Assembly (NCBI GenBank): GCA_023300185.1
Contig: CP097092.1
Coordinates: 744,001-808,000, forward strand
DNA from: Lancefieldella parvula
GTDB taxonomy: Bacteria > Actinomycetota > Coriobacteriia > Coriobacteriales > Atopobiaceae
Reading direction: 5' to 3'
DNA length: 64,000 bases
The notes below the pieces were generated by a model. It was not told where the DNA came from. It did not search any database and was given only the letters and a program-made list of their open reading frames with translations. Both the position numbers and the translations under genes were made by a program. Shown here piece by piece: positions 1 through 8,063 of the stretch (within the stretch, counting starts at the first letter, position 1; each line of letters starts with the position of its first letter).

Positions 1-448
1 TTTCTTGGACATAAGAAATGGGGGCAGTTCATATGTGGGTGATTATGATTCTGCAGCGTGTTAGCGTCGGCTTTTAGGCCTGGCGCACAAAATAGCTGCA
101 GCTTTGGTAGGTCTCTGCTGAAGAATCGACATGTTCCTAATCAAGATAGCCAGGCAGCTAGGCGGTCGCACTACCTGATATGCATCTCTATGCATAAACT
201 TAACCTAATATGCTTGAAAATGAATAGCGTCATATAAAAGATTTAACTATCGATAAATTCCGCATCTACGGAACACACTTAAGTCAGATATTCTGCTCAA
301 TTGCGGGCATTTTACACATCTAATGACGATAATCTGCATGTTTAAGGTATTTTCAGCGTCATGTATACGTCTTTTTGACAGATTATCCGACTTAGGTGTG
401 TTTTGAACTGCCTCCCATTTCTCGTGTCCAAGAAATGGGAGGCAGTTC
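1..448. repeat. ~460-bp palindrome-ended repeat, copy 1 (left end cut by window)
   Basis: This copy is roughly 90% identical by eye to the one at 5465-5924 and in the same orientation. Position 1 corresponds to 5478 of copy 2, so about 13 bases lie outside the window. It ends in an 18-bp perfect inverted repeat (405-422 with 431-448). A second internal inverted repeat pairs the segment near 272-295 with the segment near 377-402. No credible protein is encoded; the short ORFs in it start inside the hairpins and differ between copies. The sequence directly right of the element (TCACAGGCTCTC then TTTTTG) looks like the 3' arm and T-tract of a terminator. That suggests insertion into a terminator loop, as copy 2 shows fully. 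It is likely a non-autonomous mobile element; the family is unknown. Confidence 0.8.
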
Positions 449-491
449 ATTCACAGGCTCTCTTTTTGTTCAAAGCGTTTCTCGCTGTCTA

Positions 492-986
492 TTAGGCTAC
501 AAAATGAAATGCGTCACGAGGTGTTTTATCGTGTCCAACTACCTTGCCGCAATACACAAAACCAGCATGCATAAGTGTCGTAGTCATAGCGACATTTGCT
601 TCATGAGTATCTGCGCGAACGTTTGAATAGTTTTCGCAAATCCAATTGAATATAAAAGAGGCAATTCCGTGACCTGTATATTTAACAGCCACTCGGTGAA
701 TAACAACGTAATCCAGGCTGTTTATCCAAGCGCCTTCAGCAATATTGACGTATGCCTCGTCAGGACCGGGTAAGAGCGAAAAACAACCAATAATTTCTTC
801 AGATGTTTCATCTTCAGCGACTACAAAAAGACCACATCTTTCATAATCAGCAACAGCGTCTTCTAAAAGAGGATAGTTCTCATTCCATTGAAACGTGTTA
901 TTTTGCTGATACATAGTCTGACGACCTATGTCGTACAAATCTGCAACAGCGCAGAGGTCTTTAGCAGCAGCTCTTCTAATGTGCAT
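492..986 (-). CDS. GNAT-family N-acetyltransferase
   Basis: A 164-residue protein of typical GNAT length. The acetyl-CoA binding motif A is visible as VAVKYTGHGIASFIF (about residues 96-111), preceded by the central strands and followed by the C-terminal NVAMTTTLMHAGF segment usual in GNAT enzymes. It probably acetylates a small-molecule or protein amine; the substrate cannot be read from sequence. The ATG overlaps the stop of the upstream epimerase gene (TAATG arrangement at 984-988), so the two are likely translationally coupled and share a transcript. Certain as a GNAT fold, unspecified in function. Confidence 0.8.
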   Translation of the reverse strand: MHIRRAAAKDLCAVADLYDIGRQTMYQQNNTFQWNENYPLLEDAVADYERCGLFVVAEDETSEEIIGCFSLLPGPDEAYVNIAEGAWINSLDYVVIHRVAVKYTGHGIASFIFNWICENYSNVRADTHEANVAMTTTLMHAGFVYCGKVVGHDKTPRDAFHFVA

Positions 987-1885
987 TAGAAGACCCTGAT
1001 ATTCAATGTTTTAGCTATACTTTGGCCAGGCTCAAGGCTTATGATGCCTGGTTTATGCTCAAAGACACCGTCGGTATCAACAGTATCTGCAATGCCGCAC
1101 CATGGCTCAAGAGCAACAAATGGACAACCAGGAGCAGCACTCCAAATGCCCAGATAATCAAAGCCTTCAAAGTCCATCTGAATGCCATGAATCTCAGACG
1201 AAGCTTCTGCATTAACCGTCAGCGTAATACGCCTATCGGGAACATCCTCAAGTGTGATGGTCTTCTTGCGATCAATAAGTTCCCAAGACAGAGGAAGCGT
1301 GTTAGAGTCCACGATAAGCCTTTGTGGAGTTGTGTAGTCACAAAGTCCATCGTCGGTAATAGAAGGGCCGTAGCTGGTCCAGGAGCGCGTAAATAAGAGG
1401 TGATACTGGTCCAAAGAGGCTGCCTCAACTCCCGGTACAGGAATGTTGAACGCAGGATGCGCACCAAGGGTAAATGGCAGCTCAACGTTTCCCGTATTGG
1501 TGACCTCATACGTTTGCGTCAGCGTATCACCAGCTACCGAGAAGATCAGCTTAAGTTCAAAGTCATAGGGATAAGACTTGCGAGTCTCTTCGGTACTTTT
1601 TAGCTGGAGCGTTACAGAAGAGGGACTCTGCTCGACAACCTCAAACTGGTTGAGGCGAGCAAGTCCATGACGTGCAAGAGAGATGGTGCCTTCCGCAGAC
1701 TCTGCCTTGCTGTCTTTTAAGACACCAACAATGGGGAAGAGGATGGGAGCACGTCTTGGCCACCAGTTGGCATCTCCCTGCCAGAGGTATTCCGACTCAC
1801 CTTTACGCAAGCTCATGAGCTGTGCGCCCATGGTGTCAATTGAAGCGGTAAGAGAGTCGTTAGAAATAGAAATAATTTCAGACAT
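986..1885 (-). CDS. Aldose 1-epimerase family protein (LacX-like)
   Basis: A 299-residue protein of the galactose mutarotase superfamily. The family N-terminus (MGAQLMSLRKGESEYLWQG, about residues 19-37) and the LGAHPAFNIP segment with the conserved catalytic-site His are present. Members interconvert alpha and beta anomers of hexoses; this LacX/YihR-like branch is not assigned to one sugar. The start is well supported by GGAGG five bases before the ATG at 1883-1885. It is followed without a gap by the GNAT gene, and the hairpin at 1907-1932 separates it from pta upstream. Confidence 0.85.
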   Translation of the reverse strand: MSEIISISNDSLTASIDTMGAQLMSLRKGESEYLWQGDANWWPRRAPILFPIVGVLKDSKAESAEGTISLARHGLARLNQFEVVEQSPSSVTLQLKSTEETRKSYPYDFELKLIFSVAGDTLTQTYEVTNTGNVELPFTLGAHPAFNIPVPGVEAASLDQYHLLFTRSWTSYGPSITDDGLCDYTTPQRLIVDSNTLPLSWELIDRKKTITLEDVPDRRITLTVNAEASSEIHGIQMDFEGFDYLGIWSAAPGCPFVALEPWCGIADTVDTDGVFEHKPGIISLEPGQSIAKTLNIRVF

Positions 1886-1906
1886 AGATGCCTCCAGCTA
1901 AAGAAT

Positions 1907-1932
1907 AAGCCAGCCTCTTTTGAGACTGGCTT
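1907..1932 (-). terminator. Hairpin between pta and the epimerase gene
   Basis: TAAGCCAG at 1907-1914 pairs with CTGGCTTA at 1925-1932, with CTC/GAG pairing inside the intervening segment. It sits 29 bases past the stop of pta and just before the next minus-strand gene. The T-tract is weak, so it may be a partial terminator or RNA-stabilising stem. Confidence 0.6.
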
Positions 1933-1960
1933 AGTATATCAAGTGAGAAGGGCAGGAAGA

Positions 1961-2941
1961 CTAGTTGTTGTCTGCCATCTGAGCCTGAACAGCAGTGATT
2001 GCAACAACACCAACAATGTCGTCAGCGGAGCAACCACGGGAGAGGTCGTTAACAGGACGAGCAATGCCCTGAAGGATTGGACCGTATGCCTCAGCACCGC
2101 TAAAGCGCTGAACAAGCTTGTAACCAATGTTTCCAGCCTCAAGGTTAGGGAAGACCAGGATGTTTGCGTTTCCTGCAACCTTAGAGAATGGAGCCTTGAG
2201 CTTACCAACCTCAGGAACAAGAGCTGCGTCAAGCTGAAGATCGCCGTCGAGTGCAAGCTCAGCGTTCTTCTCGTGAGCAAGCTTTGTGGCCTCCTGGACC
2301 TTCTCGGCAGTTGCGCCACCAGCAGAGCCCATGGTGGAGTAGGAGAGCATAGCAACGCGAGGCTCATCACTCATAAATGCGCGCCAAGAATCAGCGGAGG
2401 CAAGAGCAATCTCGGAGAGCTCCTCTGCAGATGGGTCAATGTTGAGTCCACAGTCAGCAAAGAGCAGGGTGCCCTCCTCGCCAAAATCAGTAGAAGTGCT
2501 CATAATAAAGAATGCAGAAACAAGCTTGGTACCAGGAGCGGTCTTGATGATCTGCAGTGCAGGTCTCAAGGTGTTTGCGGTGGAGTGGCAAGCACCAGAA
2601 ACCAGGCCGTCAGCATCGCCCATTTTGACCATCATGGTTGCAAAATAGGTAGCGTCGTTCATCTGCTTGCGAGCTTCCTCAATGGTGACGCCCTTGCGAG
2701 CACGAAGTTCAGCAAACTTCTGAGCATAGGCCTCATGGCGCTCGTCAGTAGCAGGGTCTACCACCGTTGCGCCTGGAACATTAATCTGCTCAGGATCGCC
2801 AAGAATAATGACCTTTGCAATACCTTCTGCAACAATCTTCTTTGCTGCATCGATGGTACGCTGGTCCTCGCCCTCTGGAAGAACAATAGTCTTTACGTCG
2901 GACTTAGCGGTTTCTTTCATACGGTCAAGAAACTTGCTCAT
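1961..2941 (-). CDS. pta: Phosphate acetyltransferase
   Basis: A 326-residue protein, the usual length of the short (catalytic-domain only) Pta of Gram-positive bacteria. It converts acetyl-CoA and phosphate to acetyl phosphate, the step before acetate kinase in fermentative ATP formation. Family blocks visible include KTIVLPEGEDQRTIDAA at the N-terminus, GATVVDPATDERHEAYA, DGLVSGACHSTANTLRPALQ and, near the C-terminus, PNLEAGNIGYKLVQRFSGAE with GPILQGIARPVNDLSRG. The start at 2941 is preferred over an in-frame upstream codon because GGAG lies 8 bases before it and the homologous N-terminus begins there. It is divergent from glf. With the pfl operon further on it fits mixed-acid fermentation; no ackA is in the window. 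Confidence 0.96.
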   Translation of the reverse strand: MSKFLDRMKETAKSDVKTIVLPEGEDQRTIDAAKKIVAEGIAKVIILGDPEQINVPGATVVDPATDERHEAYAQKFAELRARKGVTIEEARKQMNDATYFATMMVKMGDADGLVSGACHSTANTLRPALQIIKTAPGTKLVSAFFIMSTSTDFGEEGTLLFADCGLNIDPSAEELSEIALASADSWRAFMSDEPRVAMLSYSTMGSAGGATAEKVQEATKLAHEKNAELALDGDLQLDAALVPEVGKLKAPFSKVAGNANILVFPNLEAGNIGYKLVQRFSGAEAYGPILQGIARPVNDLSRGCSADDIVGVVAITAVQAQMADNN

Positions 2942-3179
2942 GTGTCGTGCTCCAATCATATTTTGACATCTGTGCCTCGTTGAATTTTGCACTTCTCAAC
3001 TTGTTGTTTGCACAAAAGCTAGACACAAAAAGCCAAGAAATGCATTTTCACACTAGTTGAACATTTTACGCCTAACGGCAGAGCTTTGCGCCCCGCATGA
3101 CTCACTTTATGGCCACGTGTTAAAATGAGTGAAGTTTCACATACAAATCCTGCGCACTTAGGCGCACATGGAGGTTTAC

Positions 3180-4382
3180 ATGTCTATCAATCATGGTCTT
3201 CCTGCTGGTTTTAACTCCGACAACTACGACGTTATTGTTGTTGGAGCGGGCTATGCAGGCGCAGTTGTTGCTCGCCGTATGGCAGAAAACTGCAACTCAA
3301 AGGTAGCAATCTTTGAGTGCAGAAACCACATTGCCGGTAACGCTTACGATCGCCTTGATGACGCAGGCGTTCTTGTTCACGAGTACGGTCCACACATCTA
3401 TCACACCATGAGTGACCGCGTTCACCAGTTCCTCTCGCGCTTTACTGATTGGACTGACTACCAGCACAAAGTTCTGGCTAACATTAACGGCCAGCTGATG
3501 CCCGTTCCTTTTAACCACCAGTCTTTGAAGCTTGCCTTTGGAGAAGAGCGTGGCGAGAAACTCTATCAGAAGCTGGTTCTTACGTTTGGTGAGAACGTCA
3601 AAGTTCCTATCATGGAGCTCCGCGAGAAGAACGATCCAGATCTGGAAGAGATTGCTGATTACGTTTACGAGAACGTCTTCCTGCACTACACCATGAAGCA
3701 GTGGGGAAAGACTCCAGATCAGATTGACAAGTCCATTACAGGCCGCGTTCCAATCTTTGTTGGCGATGACGATCGCTATTTCCCAGGTGCAACCTATCAG
3801 GGCATGCCAAAAGAGGGCTACACCAAGCTCTTTGAAAACATGCTTGACCATGACTTGATTGATGTCTTTTTGGATGTTGATGTTCGTGACATCATGAAGC
3901 TCAGCGCTTCTAACATCAGCGTTTGCGAGAAACCATTTGTGGGCGAGGTAATCTACACCGGTCCTCTGGATGAGCTTTTCAACCTTGATCAGGGCGCTCT
4001 GCCTTATCGCACGCTTGATATGCAGTTTGAGACGCTTGATCAAGACCAGTTCCAGCCTGTTGGCACCGTTAATTACACTACCAGCGAGGACTTTACTCGT
4101 ATCACTGAGTTTAAGAACATGACTGGTCAGGTTCTTCCTGGTAAAACAACCATCATGCGTGAGTACTCACATGCATATGTTCCAGAGAGTGGCCAGACCC
4201 CTTATTACGCTATTCTCGAGCCAGAAAATCAGGAGCTCTATCGTTCTTACAAGGAGCGCACTTCTGGCATTTTGAACTTCCACGCAGTTGGTCGCCTTGC
4301 TGAGTATCGCTACTACGATATGGATGGCGTTGTTGCTTCTGCACTGGAACTTTCTGACGAGCTTATTGCTCATCAGGCATAG
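3180..4382 (+). CDS. glf: UDP-galactopyranose mutase
   Basis: A 400-residue flavoprotein that interconverts UDP-galactopyranose and UDP-galactofuranose, supplying Galf for cell-surface glycans. The N-terminal FAD-binding motif VIVVGAGYAGAVVARRMAE, the IAGNAYD segment, the EYGPHIYHT loop and the C-terminal GRLAEYRYYDMD block with the flavin-contacting Arg and Tyr are all present. The start at 3180 is set by GGAGG at 3170-3174; a longer reading frame begins four codons upstream but has no ribosome site. The glycosyltransferase starts 9 bases downstream, so the pair probably builds a galactofuranose-containing polysaccharide. Confidence 0.96.
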   Translation: MSINHGLPAGFNSDNYDVIVVGAGYAGAVVARRMAENCNSKVAIFECRNHIAGNAYDRLDDAGVLVHEYGPHIYHTMSDRVHQFLSRFTDWTDYQHKVLANINGQLMPVPFNHQSLKLAFGEERGEKLYQKLVLTFGENVKVPIMELREKNDPDLEEIADYVYENVFLHYTMKQWGKTPDQIDKSITGRVPIFVGDDDRYFPGATYQGMPKEGYTKLFENMLDHDLIDVFLDVDVRDIMKLSASNISVCEKPFVGEVIYTGPLDELFNLDQGALPYRTLDMQFETLDQDQFQPVGTVNYTTSEDFTRITEFKNMTGQVLPGKTTIMREYSHAYVPESGQTPYYAILEPENQELYRSYKERTSGILNFHAVGRLAEYRYYDMDGVVASALELSDELIAHQA

Positions 4383-4391
4383 GGAGCTTGC

Positions 4392-5426
4392 ATGAAAAAG
4401 ACAATCACCTTTGGTATTCCATGCTATAACTCTTCGGAGTACATGGATCACTGCATCGAGTCAATTCTTGAGGGCTCTGATTACGCCGATGACGTGCAGA
4501 TTGTTATTGTTGATGATGGCTCTGTAAAAGACGATACTGCCGCTAAGGCTGATGCTTGGCAGGAGCGTTATCCAAACATCATCAAAGCAGTTCATCAAGA
4601 AAACGGCGGCCACGGCATAGCTGTTATGAAGGCCGTTTCTCATGCTGATGGCGTGTATTTCAAAAATATTGACTCAGATGACTGGGTAGATGGCGATGCT
4701 TTAAAGACCTTCCTTCAGCAGCTTCGTACTTTTATTGCTTCCGATAATCCTGTTGACCTGGTTCTTTCCAACTACGTTTACGAGCACGTTGAGGATAATA
4801 CTCAGAACTTTGTAGACTATCGCGACGCTGTTCCTACCAACAAGATTATTGGTTGGGACGAGATTGGTCGCTTCAAGCTGTCTCAGTACCTTCTGATGCA
4901 TGCAATTACGTACCGCGTTGAAGTTCTGCGCTCTGCAAACATTCAGATGCCTGAGCACACTTTCTATGTAGACAACGTCTACGCCTACGTTCCATTCCCT
5001 AAGGTAAAGACTATCTACTACGTTGACGTTGACCTGTATCGTTACTTCATTGGTCGAGACGATCAATCAGTTAACGAGAAGGTCTTAACAAGCCGCGTTG
5101 ATCACTACTGGCGTGTTGCTCGTAATATGATGCACGCATATCACATCTACGACGACATCTCTTCTCCACGTCTTCAGACGTACATGATGAGCTACTTCAC
5201 TATCATCATGGCTATCTGCTCAGTCTTCTCTAAGATGAGCGACCGTGAGGACGCTATGGACCAGCTTGAGGAGCTCTGGGATGAGCTTCGCGCTTATGAC
5301 AAGAAGATGTATCGCAAGGCTCGCTACGGTCTTGTAGGCACCGCTACAAACCTTCCTGGCAAGATTGGTAAGACGGTCACTATTGGTGGCTATCGTGTAG
5401 CTCAGAAGGTTGTTAAGTTCAACTAA
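4392..5426 (+). CDS. Family 2 glycosyltransferase
   Basis: A 344-residue GT-A-fold glycosyltransferase. The N-terminus shows the nucleotide-sugar binding start (FGIPCYNSSEYMDHCIESIL), VIVDDGSVKD for the nucleotide diphosphate, ENGGHGIAVMKA, and the metal-binding DxD region as NIDSDDWVDGDAL (about residues 95-107). There is no membrane-spanning region, so it is cytosolic or peripheral. It lies 9 bases after glf with a GGGAG ribosome site, suggesting it uses UDP-Galf or adds another sugar to the same glycan; acceptor and donor are inference. Its terminator downstream carries an inserted repeat element. Confidence 0.88.
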   Translation: MKKTITFGIPCYNSSEYMDHCIESILEGSDYADDVQIVIVDDGSVKDDTAAKADAWQERYPNIIKAVHQENGGHGIAVMKAVSHADGVYFKNIDSDDWVDGDALKTFLQQLRTFIASDNPVDLVLSNYVYEHVEDNTQNFVDYRDAVPTNKIIGWDEIGRFKLSQYLLMHAITYRVEVLRSANIQMPEHTFYVDNVYAYVPFPKVKTIYYVDVDLYRYFIGRDDQSVNEKVLTSRVDHYWRVARNMMHAYHIYDDISSPRLQTYMMSYFTIIMAICSVFSKMSDREDAMDQLEELWDELRAYDKKMYRKARYGLVGTATNLPGKIGKTVTIGGYRVAQKVVKFN

Positions 5427-5448
5427 ACGTTCTTTCAAATCTAAAAGT

Positions 5449-5948
5449 AAAACCCTCGCATCCTGAACTGCCTCCCATTTCTTGGACCTAAGAAATGGGA
5501 GGCAGTTCATATGCAGGTGATTATGATTCTGCAGCGTGTTAGCGTCGGCTTTTAGGCCTGACGCACAAAATAGCGCAGCTTTGGTAGGTTCTGCCGAAGA
5601 ATCAACATGTTCCTAATCAAGATAGCTAGGCAGTTAGGCGGTCGTACTACCTGATATGCATCTCTATGCATAAACTTCATCTAATATGCTTAAATATGAA
5701 TAGACTTATATAAGAAATTTAACTATAGATAAATTCAGTATCTACGGAACACACCTAAGTCAGATAATCTGCTCAGATGCGGGCATTTTACACACCTAAT
5801 AAAGATAATCTGCACATTAGAGGTATTTTCAGCGTCATGTATACGTCTTTTTGACAGATTATCTGACTTAAGTGTGTTTTGAACTGCCTTCTATTTCTCG
5901 TATCCAAGAAATGGGAGGCAGTTCATTCGCTGGCGATACGAGGGTTTT
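5449..5948. terminator. Bidirectional terminator split by an inserted element
   Basis: AAAACCCTCGCATC (5449-5462) and GATACGAGGGTTTT (5935-5948) are inverted repeats matching at 13 of 14 positions, ending in a T-run on both strands. They lie between the convergent glycosyltransferase and maf genes, exactly where a shared terminator is expected. The 460-bp repeat lies between the two arms. Confidence 0.75.
5465..5924. repeat. ~460-bp palindrome-ended repeat, copy 2 (complete)
   Basis: This complete copy is bounded by two subterminal palindromes. The left one is a perfect 18-bp stem (5465-5482 with 5491-5508); the right one (5881-5924) has the same sequence with a few mismatches. A further inverted repeat inside it pairs the segment near 5752-5775 (AACACACCTAAGTCAGATAA) with the segment near 5854-5880. 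There is no terminal inverted repeat of the usual IS type, no visible target duplication and no ORF conserved between copies. Both copies are followed by ATTC directly after the right palindrome. The structure recalls palindrome-ended, transposase-less derivatives of IS200/IS605-type elements, but that is inference. Confidence 0.8.
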
Positions 5949-5965
5949 CATTTATAGAAGCAGCT

Positions 5966-6628
5966 TTAGTGCTTACGTCCTGCTAGGGCATGCTCTAGAT
6001 AGTCATGATTGCCGGTAAATTTAACCAGCTCGCGAGAAAGCAAAGAGACGGGGAGCCCCACGACATTCTCGTAATCTCCCTGAATGCTCTGAACTAGATA
6101 GCGACCATTTCCCTGAATGCCGTAAGCTCCAGCCTTGTCCATTGGCTCGCCCGAGGTAACGTAGGCAGCAATCTCGTCTTCAGAGAGTTCAAAGAACGTG
6201 ACGTCAGTAGTCTCCACAAACGCTACGGCAACAACAGAGGGCGCTCCGTTAGGAGAGGGGGACTTGAAGGCCTTAAAGCGGCGCAGAGCAACACCAGTGG
6301 ATACATGGTGAGTTTGACCAGAAAGCTTAGAAAGCATATATTTTGCGTCTTCAACATTTCTCGGCTTTCCAAAAACTTCACCGTCGTCTGTCCAGACAAT
6401 GGTGTCTGCTGCAAGAACAATCTCATTGTTGAGCTGCTCAAAGTTAGGCTGCTCCATGAGTTTATAACATATTGCAATGGCTTTTTCTTGAGCCAAGCGC
6501 TTTACAAGCGCAAGGGGCTTCTCGTCCTCTCTACAAATTTCGACAATATCAGCAGGCATTACCTGTGGATCTATTCCCATAGACTGCATAAGCTCAAGGC
6601 GCCTAGGGGATTGTGATGCAAGAATCAT
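5966..6628 (-). CDS. maf: Maf-family nucleotide pyrophosphatase
   Basis: A 220-residue Maf/YhdE-type protein that hydrolyses non-canonical or pyrimidine nucleoside triphosphates (dTTP/UTP in the best-studied members) to monophosphates. The N-terminal ILASQSPRRLELM signature, the GEVFGKPRNVEDA block, the SGQTHHVSTGVAL loop and the DKAGAYGIQGNG motif are all seen. The start at 6628 is chosen because the family begins with the LASQSPRR block and AGGA precedes it; the open frame extends 14 codons upstream without support. The protein is somewhat longer than the ~190-200 residue average because of a central insert (SPNGAPSVV). Confidence 0.93.
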   Translation of the reverse strand: MILASQSPRRLELMQSMGIDPQVMPADIVEICREDEKPLALVKRLAQEKAIAICYKLMEQPNFEQLNNEIVLAADTIVWTDDGEVFGKPRNVEDAKYMLSKLSGQTHHVSTGVALRRFKAFKSPSPNGAPSVVAVAFVETTDVTFFELSEDEIAAYVTSGEPMDKAGAYGIQGNGRYLVQSIQGDYENVVGLPVSLLSRELVKFTGNHDYLEHALAGRKH

Positions 6629-6674
6629 GTGTGTTCCTATCATTTGAGGTTTTGCTGATACTGTACCCAAAAAG

Positions 6675-6705
6675 AAGCCTGATAGGCGAGAAACCCATCA
6701 GGCTT
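6675..6705. terminator. Terminator-like hairpin with GGCGAGAAACCC in its loop
   Basis: AAGCCTGAT (6675-6683) pairs with ATCAGGCTT (6697-6705); the GG and CC inside can extend the stem. The loop region carries GGCGAGAA (6685-6692), the core of the dispersed motif found across the window. It lies between the ferredoxin stop and maf. Confidence 0.65.
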
Positions 6706-6736
6706 ACATACTAAGAAAGAAAAGCTAAGCTAAAAA

Positions 6737-6922
6737 CTAGTCAAGCTCAATAGCGGTGACTGGGCAGCCGTCGCAAGCCTCCTGTGCTGCGTCCTCTGCA
6801 GCCTCAGGAACCTCTTCCTCAATAGCGTGAGCAAGACCGTCGTCGCCGATCTCGAATACCTCAGGAGCAGTGCTCTCGCAGAGACCGCAACCGATGCAAT
6901 CCTCATTAACTGTTGCCTTCAT
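6737..6922 (-). CDS. Small single-cluster [4Fe-4S] ferredoxin
   Basis: A 61-residue acidic electron carrier. Cluster ligands are visible as CIGCGLC near the N-terminus and a distant CP near the C-terminus (ACDGCPVTAIEL). The position of the second cluster motif is occupied by STAPEVF, so only one [4Fe-4S] cluster is expected, as in Bacillus or Thermotoga-type monocluster ferredoxins. The start at 6922 is supported by GGAGAGGAA upstream; a longer frame extends 25 codons without a site. It could serve pyruvate oxidation or radical-SAM enzymes such as the PFL activase encoded in this window; the partner is not shown. Confidence 0.92.
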   Translation of the reverse strand: MKATVNEDCIGCGLCESTAPEVFEIGDDGLAHAIEEEVPEAAEDAAQEACDGCPVTAIELD

Positions 6923-7330
6923 AATACATTCCTCTCCGTATCTCGAGCCCCTTACTCGAGTAATACTTATCTTGCATTCAAGACTACTTGATTGCAATGT
7001 ATTTTTTACACGTTTCTTTGCTGTTATGCAACAACAAAGGCGCAGATAATTGAAAGAACATTACTTGAAGTAGTAAGTGCGCATTTGACCTGCATATATA
7101 AAAGTTTAATTTTTTAGAATTTGATACATTTTAACGGGATCGCCACTTAGGGTACGAACCTAATACTAAGGGGTACGAAAATTTAGTATGTGGTAAAAAT
7201 CAATAAGCTCACAGCGTTGTTCATCCTAAAATTAAACTAAGAAGCATTACGCGTTACAAAAATCTTGTTCTATCTGGCAGGGTGCTTTTTTATGCAACAT
7301 TAGGCGAATCTCCATTACCGCATAAAATTT
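6923..7330. other. Intergenic region with paired 8-bp direct repeat
   Basis: No coding region is supported here. A direct repeat GGTACGAA occurs at 7151-7158 and 7172-7179, starts 21 bp apart (two helical turns), interleaved with AATACTAA and TTTAGTAT which are near-inverted. This may be a regulator site or a scar of the cassette that begins downstream. The left part carries the ferredoxin promoter by position only. Confidence 0.35.
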
Positions 7331-7359
7331 TTGACAAACAAGTTAGTTTCTGGTAATTT
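7331..7359 (+). promoter_or_regulatory. Sigma-70-type promoter of the TetR-ABC cassette
   Basis: TTGACA at 7331-7336 and TAATTT at 7354-7359 are separated by 17 bases. Transcription should start near 7366, inside the perfect palindrome at 7361-7390. Confidence 0.7.
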
Positions 7360-7360
7360 T

Positions 7361-7390
7361 CTCCTTACCGAGAATAATCTCGGTAAGGAG
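7361..7390. promoter_or_regulatory. Perfect 13-bp palindrome: probable TetR operator covering start site and RBS
   Basis: CTCCTTACCGAGA (7361-7373) and TCTCGGTAAGGAG (7378-7390) are exact inverted repeats around ATAA. The core is CCGAG-N6-CTCGG. The right arm contains the ribosome site of the regulator gene, so in RNA the hairpin would also hide the Shine-Dalgarno sequence. Position directly after the -10 box and before a TetR gene is typical of autoregulatory operators. Confidence 0.7.
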
Positions 7391-7396
7391 AGGAAA

Positions 7397-7990
7397 ATGA
7401 TGGTCAGAGAACGATTAGATCCGGAAATGCGTAAGGAAGACATTCAAAAGGCTGCTATGGCACTCTTTTCTTCTAAGGGCTTTAACAATACGACGATGGA
7501 TGATGTTCGTGAAAAATCCGGTTTGTCAGCCGGCGGGTTATACCACTACTACAAAAATACGGCAGAAATCCTCTACGACATTATGGACAGAGGAAGCAGG
7601 ATGCGTGAAGCAACGGTAACAAACACGGTTCAACATATGGGGAACAAGCTTACACCACATATCTTGGCTGAAGTTGTCGTCGATAAAATGTTGGCGAATA
7701 ATTCTTTTACGTCTATCTATGTCATGTTTCTTGGTGAGATTAAGAAAAATGAACAGCTTAATGCATTATATGAAAAACTCAAGAGGGATTCTATTACTTA
7801 CTTTAAGAATTTTATGAATGGGTACGACTGCGGATTGCTTACTGATGATGACTATGAATTTGTAACGAATCTCATCAATGCAAGCTTATTATCCTGTGAA
7901 ATTTTAGATACGCGTGAAAATTTTCTAAAGAACAGGCAACACTTGGTATCCATGCTTGAAGGTTATTTTACTCGTTCGACTTTTCAGTAA
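7397..7990 (+). CDS. TetR/AcrR-family transcriptional regulator
   Basis: A 197-residue repressor with the TetR N-terminal helix-turn-helix: ALFSSKGFNNTTMDDVREK followed by GLSAGGLYHYYKN (about residues 20-55). The C-terminal ligand domain is variable and gives no hint of inducer. Two adjacent ATG codons (7397 and 7400) follow AAGGAGAGG. A frame extending to 7331 would begin inside the promoter and is rejected. It precedes two ABC half-transporters in the same direction and most likely represses the whole operon through the palindrome at 7361-7390. Base composition and codon choice differ from flanking genes, in line with acquisition. Confidence 0.93.
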   Translation: MMVRERLDPEMRKEDIQKAAMALFSSKGFNNTTMDDVREKSGLSAGGLYHYYKNTAEILYDIMDRGSRMREATVTNTVQHMGNKLTPHILAEVVVDKMLANNSFTSIYVMFLGEIKKNEQLNALYEKLKRDSITYFKNFMNGYDCGLLTDDDYEFVTNLINASLLSCEILDTRENFLKNRQHLVSMLEGYFTRSTFQ

Positions 7991-8063
7991 GCGGAAGTTT
8001 CCGGACTCTAAAATATTCCATCAATTTCCGCATTTCATTCATTTACTAAGGAGGTTTTTTGAT

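Noticed and set aside
247..450. 67-codon frame in repeat copy 1 starting MNCLPFL
   Set aside because: Its start lies in the palindrome and the frame is not kept in the second copy; the same start in copy 2 runs leftward into the glycosyltransferase.
1943..2983. 346-codon frame antisense to pta
   Set aside because: Shadow of the codon pattern of pta; no ribosome site and no recognisable domain.
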